Positions 1 through 11,400 of a stretch of DNA of 64,000 nucleotides are shown here, one piece after another. Origin of the DNA: Arcuatula senhousia (lineage: Eukaryota > Mollusca > Bivalvia > Mytilida > Mytilidae); assembly GCA_963971305.1 (NCBI GenBank), contig CAXARO010000122.1:124001-188000 (forward strand). The letters are read 5' to 3'. Below the pieces are notes generated by a model. That model had not been told where the DNA came from. It was given only the letters and a program-made list of their open reading frames with translations, and made no database searches. Numbering within the stretch: position 1 is the stretch's first letter; each line of letters opens with the position of its first letter. Both the position numbers and the translations under genes were made by a program.

Positions 1-1056
1 AATAAATACACAAAAAAATTTCAACAAAATTAGGTATAGCAACCCCAGTAAACTTTGTTTTGACCACTAAATTTTTCAGTGTATCTTGGGTTTAGGAGAT
101 ATTACCAGTCAAAATTTAGTTACATTGTGTAGTGAAAAGTACGGGAAAATTTCCCGCCATATTTTTTTCCTATATAACCAGTCAAAAAATATCTAAGCAC
201 CAAATACATATTGAGATGTAAAAACTGCATTGGGTTTGTTTTTATGGTAAATTGAATGCATCTATACCCCAAAATCTGAAATTGGAAATTATCAATGTGC
301 CACCCCCTGCCTGATCCTTATGTGGAATAGTACTTAAAAGCTATGCCAAGCTCACCAAGATACATGTATGACAGGAGTAAGTTCAACACTGTAAATTGAG
401 GGACCAATAAGGATAGTTTAGGGCCTTTAGTTCCTTCAGACCATGATATACAGACTAAACATTTTTGCACGTGACCAATGGTGGACTTGCTAAAACATAT
501 TACCAAATGGTAAAATTACGATTTTCATCTCCTTCTACTCCTGATAACTTGAAAGCAGTAAGAGGTAGTTGAAAACTAGATATCAGGGAGATGGCAATCA
601 TCTCGACGGGCCCAGCCGTAACTTATTTCAAACAAGAGTTAACACTAAAGTATTTCTCGCCTGCCAGCACAATCAGAAACAAAAATTCATTGGTTATTTT
701 TTATAAATATAAATACTTCTATGTTCTGAGAACAAAATGTGTTCATAAAACCTTAACATTGCTATTAAATGTATTGCAAATTGTCAAAGTCGCTCAACCG
801 AAAAATCAAGGTCAAGGTCAAAAGATGAGGATGCAAATGTACTAAGCTACTACTGGGGCATATGCATACCAAGTTTAATTAACCTAGGACTTATAGTTCT
901 TGAGATATGGAGGTGCTCATAAAACCTTAACATTGCTATTATATGCATTGAAAATTGTCAAAGTCACTCAACCGGAAATTCAAGGTCAAGGTCAAAAGAT
1001 GAGGATGTAAATGTACTAAGCTACTACTGGGGCATATGCATACCTAGGACATATAG
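1..1056. repeat. Left copy of a terminal direct repeat (period 62,944 bp)
   Basis: Bases 1-1056 match bases 62945-64000 with no difference found at the start, the end and the long ORFs compared. The match runs to both window edges, so its true extent is unknown. It covers the right part of a palindromic element and the left part of a second MITE. Identity through non-coding AT-rich sequence implies a very recent duplication, a circular molecule or an assembly artefact. Confidence 0.95.
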
Positions 1057-1329
1057 TTCTTGAGATATGGAGGTGCTCATAAAACCTTAACATTGCTATA
1101 ATATGCATTTAAAATTGTCAAAGTCGCTCAACAGGAAATTCAAGGTCAAGGTCAAAAGATGAGGATGCAAATGTACTAAGCTACTACTGGGGCATATGCA
1201 TACCAAGTTTCATAAACCTAGGACTTATAGTTCTTGAGATATGGAGGTGCTCATAAAACCTTAACAAAAAGGTTAACGCCGCCGGCGGTAAAGTAACACC
1301 TATGTCCCGCTCTGCTTCGCAGGCGAGAA
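654..1329. mobile_element. Non-autonomous TIR element (TCTCGCCTGC ends) with internal tandem repeats
   Basis: The ends are TCTCGCCTGC and GCAGGCGAGA, which are inverted repeats. Inside are about three units of roughly 150 bp, each with CATAAAACCTTAACATTGCT and the motif TCAAGGTCAAGGTCA. The right end has a GC-rich block with GTTAACGCCGCCGG. Related elements lie at 28290-28989 and 35643-36649, and a truncated copy lies near 45250-45490. It encodes no protein that I can support. Confidence 0.6.
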
Positions 1330-1339
1330 AAAAATTGCC

Positions 1340-1821
1340 GGACCAGGATGAAACATAAACTTGACTTGCAAATCATCATACAAGACACACATACAAGATT
1401 TCAGCTCAATATCTGCAAGTGTTTAGAAAAAAAAGTCTGGAAAACTGCTATTTTAGTGAAATTTTCTAAGTCCAAGGCCATAACTCGGTCAAAAATGAAC
1501 AGACCGAAACGAAACATAAACTTGACTTGTAACTCATCATAACAGACACACATACAAAATTTCAGCTGGATACTAAGCGTTTAGAAAAAAAGTCAGGAAA
1601 ACTGTTATTTTAGTGAAAGTCCAAGGGCCTAAACTTGGTAAAAAATCGATGTACCGGAACTAAATTTGAACTTGACTTGTAACTCATCAAAACAGACTCA
1701 CATACGAAATTTCAGCTCAATATCTGCAAGCGTTTAGAAAAAAAGTCTGAAAAATTGATTTGTTACGGACGGACCGACAGACTGATTTCTATAGGGCGTC
1801 TGCAACTTTATTGCGGGGCCC
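1340..1821. repeat. Three-unit tandem repeat with a GGACGGACCGAC tail
   Basis: Units of about 170-180 bp repeat AACATAAACTTGACTTG and TTTCAGCTCAATATCTGCAA. The block ends with a run of GACGGAC-type motifs followed by CTATAGGGCGTCTGCA and GCGGGGCCC. The same end type closes the repeat at 54060-54955, so this is a family terminus. The short ORF inside is a by-product of the repeat. Confidence 0.6.
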
Positions 1822-1870
1822 TAATTAGAGGTGAGTATTGTGACCAATCTCATGATATAATTCATGATCT

Positions 1871-1969
1871 TCAAAGATGATACAATACTATCACAATATT
1901 TATCATGCACTCGAATGCTTGAACTGTACTCGATACCCTAGAACAGACATGGGTAAACCTCTCTCTTCC
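1871..1969 (-). CDS. Possible terminal exon of the KMT5A-like gene
   Basis: An acceptor (CCCACTTCAG) is followed by 33 in-frame codons ending in TGA. The phase (0) fits the exon ending at 2356. The encoded tail resembles nothing I know, and the basic HPWL-type C-terminus of KMT5A is absent. The true last exon may instead lie beyond the left edge. RNA data would be needed to decide. Confidence 0.25.
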   Translation of the reverse strand, partial: GRERFTHVCSRVSSTVQAFECMINIVIVLYHL

Positions 1970-2355
1970 CTGAAGTGGGTTATAATACGATATATAGATG
2001 CAGCCACCAATAATATTTTCAGTATACAAGTCACAGTTTACTATGCTTGACCTATCAAGCAGTAAATCTTAAGGTAGTCTACTAAAAACGATTATTCACA
2101 TGCTATACAATGTACGTATAGTTCTTGAGAAATGGATTAAAAAAATATCTATACAACCAAATCGGGATAGACAGATGAACATAAGTTACTTTATATGCTC
2201 ATTTCACCGTAAAAGTCAGGACATAATAACTACATGAGTAAGCAAGAATCATATAACATCACAAGGAGAAACACATAATATTCTAAATTTGGCCTATTGT
2301 AATAGAGCAGCCCAATTCTCCCAATCACTATATTATATGATATAGAGCATATTAC

Positions 2356-2419
2356 CTGAGCCTCAAACAAGAGATTTATTCCGTAATCATACAGGATCTC
2401 CTCTCCAATATCAATGTCT
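2356..2419 (-). CDS. KMT5A-like gene, exon 6 (catalytic YDYG motif)
   Basis: The exon is 64 bp, with acceptor TATTTCAG and donor GTAATA. It encodes RDIDIGEEILYDYGINLLF, the SET-C motif with the paired active-site tyrosines. It ends in phase 0 after FEAQ, so at least one more exon is needed for a stop codon. Confidence 0.88.
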
Positions 2420-5400
2420 CTGAAATACAGAAAAAATAAAAAGCTTCGCCGAGCGCAGCATGATACAACCGCAACAAGTTGAACTCTGTATGTTTTAGGC
2501 CCAATATGGATAGTCTATTGCTCTGGTCACATGCAGCCCATGGTGGACTAACAAAGGTTTTTGACAGAGCTTCCGGTGGACTTTCTGTTCACATTTTAAA
2601 CGGTAATTTTTTTTCAAAAGTAGATGAAAATTAATTACTTGACAAGAACATACTTGCTAAAAAAAAAACAAAATCGGACCAAAAATAAAAAATTTTCGAT
2701 TTCGACCACTTTTGGCCCCTACTTAAGTCATAGATGCCAACCCCTTTTTCGTAATTTCAGTACTTGCCCATCAAGTTTTCAGTAATTTGAGATTTTTTTC
2801 AGTAATAACACGTAAATGCTATTTTTCGACAAGTGAATAAGAATATGTTATCTTCCAACCTGGCCAACGAAGCCTGAAAGGCCAAAATTAAGTCCTTCCA
2901 TCATGTCCATACCTTTATGTGGTAGGTATGGATTAATTATTATGCAGTTCTGGCAGTATTGTCATGCATCTTCTGGACTTTGTGTCGTGCAAATGGATAA
3001 CATCAGTCTTACACCAAATTACTGTATGGAATATTGCAGGGATGTATTTTAAGTCTATAATGAATTTTGTTTGTTTTATATTTTCAATTCTTTGAGAGAA
3101 AAAGTCAAAAGAAAATAGCAAGCCATCCACCTCTAGCACTGCTGGAGTAAATTTTGAGTGACATCGATTCTCCGTTTTTAAAAAAGACATAAAAATTTCA
3201 CTGTCAGATTTCTTTGGCACCATTAACGTTTCAATTGTTCATTTTACATGTTTTAATTCAGGTCTTAACACTATTCATACAGTTTCTTACAAAATGTAAA
3301 CACTATCGTGATTTTTTTCATCATAAACTTTTTTCACACCTTTATTTTGTTTCTAGAAATTTGTAGCTGTCATTGACAGATGGGAAACAGTCCGAGAGTT
3401 CCGAATGTAAAAGGCGCTTTCTAAATACCGGTCCGGATACCGACGGAAATGTAAAAATTCTGCGTTTTTAATTTTTTTACCGCGAGATCGGAAATCCGTA
3501 ATGATCGACCTCCCGTCTGTAACGCCATAATTTGGGGTCAAAATCCGTAACAATTACGGAAAATCCGTATAGGTTGGCATCTATGACTTAAGTAACGAGT
3601 GAAAAGGGGGGGTGTCATAACAATTTAATCTAAATTTTGGATTCGCTACTTGACAAGAACACACTTGCAAAATTTTTTTTCAAAATCGGACCAAAAATAA
3701 AAAATTTCAATTTCTGCCCCTTTAGGCCCCTAATTTTGTAACGGGTGAAAAAAGGGGGGACTGCAACAATATAATCTAAATTTTGGATTTGCTACTTGAC
3801 AAGAACACACTTGCAAAATTGTTTTTCAAAATCGGACCTAAAATAAAAATATTACAATTTTGGCGCCTGTATAATACATGTACAACCTCAAATTTTTTTG
3901 CGGTTGTATAAAAACTATATCCAAATCTGAACAAAAATAAATGCTATACATCAAAAGAAGTGCAAACACTGTTTTCAGCCTCTTTTGGCACTTTTTAAAA
4001 AAAGAGGCACTTTTTTATTTCAGAAAAAGGTGGAGTCAGAATTCCAAAAATCAATATCAAGCTTAATAACATTGTGTTAAAATTTCAAAAAGATTGGTCA
4101 ACTAGAATTAAAGTAATCGCACAGAAACCACTGTGTCTAGAGACAACAACAGCAGCATCGTACCATAATATGACTGCAAAAAGTCTTGTGGTCATATAAA
4201 AATCATAAAAATGGGATGACAAATAAACGCTTTAAAGTGGATATGTCAATTCACCCATTTCTGCCCCTTTTGGCCAGAATTAAAAAACAGGAGGGCCACA
4301 CCCCTCAAAAACAAACTTGACCTGTACTTTATTGAAACCAACAACATATCCAAATTTCAGAACAATCAGAACGATCGGACAACCGTAACTAAATTTATCA
4401 TCCGGAAACCAAAGTGTCTAAAGACGACGTACAACAACAACAAATTTTTTGCGGTCGTATACAAATTGGCCAGACACAAGACCCGAAATTTCCTAAAACA
4501 GAAAGTAGGTGTTTAACTGACCCAAAAATGAATCCCACCATATCATGATATGGGACCCCAACTTCAGGCTGCATAAAAAAATTCAGAACCTTACGATAAG
4601 TAGTTTCTGAAAGAACTGTTACAAAACAATTTTTCCCAGCCCCCCAACCATGGGCCCATCATTCACCATACTTGTATAACACATTTTCACTTTCGTGAAA
4701 TTCTGGTAAAAAATAAAATGTATATACCTCAAAGCATAAAGATACAGGAATCCATCCTTTTTAATCATTTTGGCATTCTTTTTTCTTTTGCTGTGGTTGA
4801 CAAGGCGACCTAGTCGCCCAGTCTCTTCAGAAGCATCAATGCTAGAAACAAATAAGCGATCAACTTTAAACTTTGCATGTTAAAGATTACAAACTTGATG
4901 TTATTCATTTTTTAGCTTATCATGCTTATAATACATTTCTAAATCAAACCTATAATGGCTCATCTTACAAATTATAGTTACCCTCACAAAATTATAAACT
5001 GTTGGGCCAAACAAAACATAGGGAAATCTACCAATTTCAAAGTTCACATGATCATTATATCATCCCACAAATCACTAAATAATTATATCAGATTTTTTTC
5101 AAATAAATTCATCTCGATACAGTCATACAACCATAGATTCATTAGTACTACATGTACAAGTTATCACAACTCCAAAACAATTTTTTTTATTATACTTGAC
5201 CGCAAATAAAACGCAACACTACGTATTTCGGGTATAACATTATTACCAAAGCAATATTTTATCAAGTGCTAATTGGGATTGTGAGATACATGTAGTCCCA
5301 AAAGTCCCCTCCCGTCCTCCCTTTTATGTTTCGCAAAAAAAAAACAATTTTCAATGTTGTTTTTGAAGATATTCAAATAACTTTTTCACATTGACCGCTA

Positions 5401-8400
5401 GCTCCCGAAAATCCCCGAGCATCACACAGGTTGGCACTCCGTGGTGGGTGGGGAGCAAGGGAGCTACCTTGATTTATTATCAAGAATTTCCCTCATGTGC
5501 ATGCTAGGTGCGGTCTTGATCTCGTTCGAGGGAATGAACTTTTGTTCATCCTTGTTGAAGACCCTTGGGCGACATCAAGATGAAGAACAGGAATCAAAGC
5601 CCTGTTCCTTGATAAATATGTTTTTACAATGTATAGTGTGATTTGTTTTCATATCCCTCCTTTTTCTATGATATATCCCATATTTCAAATTTCGTTAAAA
5701 TCCGTTCAATTTGATATTTTCGGATTTTGGTGGCCATGGCCACCCTAAAAAAAAAATTTTTCGACTTAAGTTTTGCATTCAGCATACCTGAAATACCCTA
5801 ACACAAAATTTCGTTGAAATCTGTTAAAAAATTTGAAAAAAAAAAATGGCCATCCGAAAAAATGTCGATGACATTTTTGGATTTGGCACACCCAAAATAC
5901 CCTTGAAACTAATTTTCATTGAAATTCATTAAAATTTAGAAATTTTAAAAATTTTCGGTGGCGGCCATTTTGAAAAATCCAAAAACAGAAACAACATTTC
6001 CATATCGTTTCCTACCTGTGTGCAAAGTTTCGTTGAGCTACGACTTTTAGTCTCCAAGAAATTGTGCGGACAAATTTTGCCTTTCAACCAAGTAGAGTAA
6101 TAGCAGCCATTTTAAAATAAAAGCTACGCCGAGCCCAGCATGATACATGTACGACCGCAGCAAGTTAAAACCCTGAACATTGGGGACCTTGGTGGATAGT
6201 ATAATGTTTGTCACATTCAGCCACCTCGCACTTAATGAAAATTTTACATTTTGTTTTAAAATTAATAGCTTCCAAATACAAAAATTTGCAAAATAAAAAA
6301 ATGACAATTCTGGGGTGATAACTCTTGTGTAAGTTGACTGATCTTTTTGAAAATTTGTATACTGGTAGCTCTCATCATGCTGAACAATATTATTGTTGTC
6401 AAAACTTTGATATCTGCCTTCGTTTTTGAGTTATCTAGAAAAAACTGCCATTTGACCCCTATGATTTATTTGCTATAAGGACCATTGCTGCAAAGTTTTA
6501 AGTCAATCTGTTCAGTGGTTTTAGAGGAAAAGATTTTTGAAAAAGTTTACGCAAAGTGATGGCATAAGCTCACCTATGACCAGAGGCCAGGTGAGCTAAT
6601 AAGACATTGAGCCATTAATTAAGGATCACAGTGACATAATTTCACCTGGATGTTGACAGGCTACATACATACATTGTACACCTGTCTGCAAAGTCACTTG
6701 ACTCTAGTATATAAAGTTGTAGAGTTATGCTCACTTCAAACTATGACGTCAGTCTGTAAATTTTGACAAAGTTGGAAAAGATCTCTCATTTTCTTTTAAC
6801 AAAGCCTAACGTACCAGTATCTGTCGAAAAAGAATCTGAAGCCAGTTGATTCTTGTTTCTCCCTCTTCTCCCCCTCCTCTGCTGAAATGCGCTCTCCAGC
6901 ATATTTCATAAGAAAATCCCCTTTCTCTCTTTTTACTGTTGTTATAACACCTCTTCCTGCAAAATGATGAACCAGATTATACTACACTTTAAAGTTGCAA
7001 CCATATTGCCATATGGTTCTATACAAAAATTGCCAATAGCAAAGCTTAGGGGCAAAATAATTATTGCATGTGGGCAAGTTATAACAGAGGTTTGTATTTC
7101 AGTACTTTGTCCTCACTGATCAGTAGTTTTCAGTATAATTCAATGTGAGTGATGCATAATAACAGTATGATTTCAATTTTTAACAACAAAGTCCCTTAAC
7201 ACCTGTAACAAGCTATGAGTATGGTGATGAAATTGATATTTTGTTTTTTTTTGGTTTCTAAGGTTTTATCATATTCAAACTTGTTGCTATCCAAGATGTT
7301 GGGGGTGTAATTCAGCCATCATATCATAAGCAATTTTATTTATAACAACGGCTAACACCAATAGAAATAAAGCGTATCATGATATGTTTCATATTCAAAC
7401 CAGAATATCGCAATATGAATGTATGTTTTGTTTTTAAGTGTATTGCTACACTCCTAATTTTTATGTTACATTAAATGATTATAAATTTAGGCTGACAATC
7501 TTTAAATTGGGTGAGGAACTACATATACATCTACAATGTACATTTGTGTACTTACCCTTTCCTTCCATTAGGCAGATCTCAAATCCTTCCGGATCTCTTT
7601 CTTGCCAATTGTTGTTTGAAAAATAATCCACCTTCTCTGTTGCATCTTTCCTGCACTTTCTTATATGTTTATGGCCTGGAAAATACAACATCCATTTTAA
7701 ATTAAAATACAAGCTGAAGACTATTTCATTTGGTGTATTGAGCAAAAGGATTTTAGGAAATCAAGCAAAAAAAGTTTTTATTTTGTACATTAGATAGACC
7801 TAACCTGACAAACATAAAAATGAAAAAAAGATACATTTGCCATGACAAAACAGACACTGTATTTCACTACATCCATACATTTAACTGATGAGAGGATACA
7901 AAGAACTGTTTAACCCGCCACATACTTATGTGCCTGTCCCAAGCCAGGAACATGTAATACAGTGGAATTGACGTTGTTTTCTTGTTAATTTTCGTTTGAG
8001 TTTTGTTGATTTAATAGAATAGGTCAATTGTCATGATTGTTGTACAAATGTATGTCATGAATATTGACACATTATTCTGTATAATTTCGGGGCCTTTTAC
8101 AAAATCATATTGGAATTTCACAAATCCTATGCCAGGGATCTTGTTTTGATCTGATAAGATTTAATCAAACTTGTACATGTATATTTACTGCAAATTGCTT
8201 ACGTAATTGAGATATCTGAAAAAAAAAATCTTTTTGGTCAATCAAAATTCACAGATCTGCATACAAGTGATGCAAAAAATAGGATAATTTGCTTATAATT
8301 ATGGGTGGGCAAATTTGCACCGGAGATGATGTTCATTTTTTTTTTCAGACTTCATCTTTATACATAATGCCTGTATGTTTTACTGTCTACATTGTCCCAT

Positions 8401-11400
8401 GTTCATGCAACATCAGACAGTTGAAAGCTCTAGATCTGGACAGACAATTGGTAATGTAGCATTATCATAGAATATACACGCAGATCTACCTGAGAGACTT
8501 TAAAACATAGATTTATATACATGTATATATTTGTATATATATATGTGTACCTTCATTTCTATAAACAGGAATGGTTTCTTTCTTCCTTTTCCTAAAACAA
8601 AAATGATTTATTTTTATAACATACATGTACAAAATGTAAAATCATTTGAAACTTGGATAAGTTCTTGAATCAAGAAAACGGAAGAAAAACAAAGTAATCA
8701 TAAATTTAAATATTAAGGGTGCTTGTTATCTTTGATGCGAGGTATGGCGGCGGGGAAAAATTACTCTTTTCAAAACTTTACAGTGACGAAGATATTTGTC
8801 CATTTTATGCATTCCTTTTTTTAATAAGTCAAATTGAATAAGATACAGACCAGAGATTTAAGTATTGATTTCACTGGTCTATTGAGTATAAGGGAACAAC
8901 CATTTGATTCTGAGAGGGACTGACACTTTTTGGAAACAAATAGTCTGTGCTGTATAACCATGAAAATAAATACAGTGTAATCTAGCCACTACAGTTACCC
9001 TAGAGATAATGTTAAAATAACCTGTCCCCAGATTCCTATGTACACCTATATTCAAAAATAAATAATCTGGACATCCAACCTGACCCCAAAAGAATGAGAA
9101 TAAAAAATAAAAAATCTTGCCCAACGCAAATTGCCTGTCACCCTCTCCTCAGAATCAAATGGTTATCCCCTAGGACAAGCATGACAAAGGTGCACATAAC
9201 AAGATTAAGATATGAACATGTATCAGCATACTTTTTAATAAAAAAATATTTTCTTTTCAGACATGTGTCTATATGTCTTTATAGTCAATAGGGCAGTTTT
9301 TAGTTTTGGAAGAAAAATATTTTGTTTTTGGGTATGTGAAAAAAAGTTTTACTCTTACAAATGTAGCTGCCACTTTTTGGAATGCTAAAATGAAAAAAAA
9401 TATCTATAGCCCTACCCTCGAAAATCAAATAATAGAACCAAACAAAGGACACAAGCAAATAGAAAATGCTTGTGGAGAGGCTTGTTGCAGTGAAAATCTA
9501 ACAAAACTAGAACAAGAGGCTCCCAGGAGCCTGAATCGCTCACCTGATCGACATAGATACACTAAAGTTGAAGAAATTATGGTGCTTCACATGCAATTTA
9601 GGTTTTTAAAATATCTTGTATAGTATATTGGTGTCAAATGAGTTACGTTTGAAAAGTTGGATGAAAAACACTGAAATGGTCAATTTGACACTCTAAGTGT
9701 AAAAATTCCTATAAAAAATCTGTCAAAATCAAAAAATGGTCGGATCTTGTTAAACAGAAAGTAGGAAAGCGACAGACCTGAAATCGAATCCCACATTAAA
9801 GGACCCCACCATACTGTATACCAAATATCAAGAGGCTGTGATCAACAGTTCCTCAGAAAAGTCTTACGAAAATTTTCTCAATAGACTATTAATTTTGAAA
9901 ATTTAACTAAGTTGGCAAACAGGAAGTAGGTGAGCGACAGACCTGGAATCGAATCCCACTTTATAGGACACCACCAGGATGCTGTATACCAAATATCAAG
10001 AGGCTGTGATTAGCAGTTCCTGAGAAAAGTGTTACGAAAATTTTCTTTATTGACTATTAATGTTGAAATTTATTTAAGTCAGCAAACAGGAAGTAGGTAA
10101 GCAACAGACCTGAAATCGAATCCCACATTAAGGGACCCCACCAGGATGCTGTATACTAAATATCAAGAGACTGTGATAAACAGTTCCTGAGAAAAGTGTT
10201 ACGAAAATATTTTCAGCACCTGAAATCGAATCCCACATTAAGGGACCCCACCAGGATGCTGTATACTAAATATCAAGAGACTGTGATAAACAGTTCCTGA
10301 GAAAAGTGTTACGAAAATATTTTCAGCACCTGCCACCCCCGTCCCTCCCCCCCCCCCCCCCGGACATTCACCATTTTATAACCCTGATTTTCACTTGTGA
10401 AATTCGGCCAAAAATGGTCCTAGAACTTTGACCTAATTATATTATTTGTAGACCTTGATGTGCTTAATAATCATGATAATATGTAATCTAAATTTTTCAG
10501 ATATCATGTACAGTTTTCAAGAAAGAGGGTTAAATGAGTGCAAAATTTGGAAAAAATCCAGAAAAAGGGCAATAACTCCTCCTACAAGGGTTGGTGGATC
10601 TTCTTGAAAATTTCAGGGCTGGTAGATCTTCATGTTCTGGTCACTTTAACCTTGAGCTAAAAACTGTGAGCTAATGCTTACGAATAAATACCCCCATTCC
10701 ATGTTTAGCTATGGGAAACCACCAAAATTAAGCAAGTCCAATTTGAAATAGGAAGTGCACATCTACATTATGTCATATTTTTTTAATATTGTGCAAAAAA
10801 ATATCATGAAAATCCATCAACTTTTAATATCGCGAGTAAAAGTCAACCTGGTTTCACCAATTATCAGTAGAGGTGATGATCCGTATGCTTGGCGTGCAGA
10901 TTGAGATGAAGTTATTATCTTGGCATTTAGTTGAGCGGCTGTCGACGCACGTATCATGTTTCCAGTAGCTCCACTTTCAATAGTTAGTCTCACGGGGTTA
11001 TATCCACAATAGGTATCAAGATACGGAGATTGGCAGATCTGAACTCGGTTTGAAATTTAGGCTTTGATGTCTTAGCAGGGATTCCCTTTATGGAAAGAAA
11101 CGACGTATCATACGGTCCATCACGCAAGCTTATATGTATAGGCGATTCATCAGTTTATACCGTAAATATACGTATGGTTCACCTACATGTACAAGCCAAG
11201 CAACAAGTCATTCTGTTTGTAGAGCTCATGTGGCACGTGCTTCCGTGGAATCTACCGTATGGCCTGGTGAATTGTCTTTAATATTAACCCCCAAAATCTA
11301 CATGATACTAAGAATATATGTCTATTTCTAAAAGAGTTGTTTACCAAACGAGACTTCAACTCTAAAAATACGTAAATTCCTCATAGGCTGAATACACATT

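Noticed and set aside
2933..3553. 96- and 66-codon minus ORFs inside the hAT-like element
   Set aside because: They have no transposase motif that I recognise and are short relative to hAT enzymes. They are kept as part of the element only.
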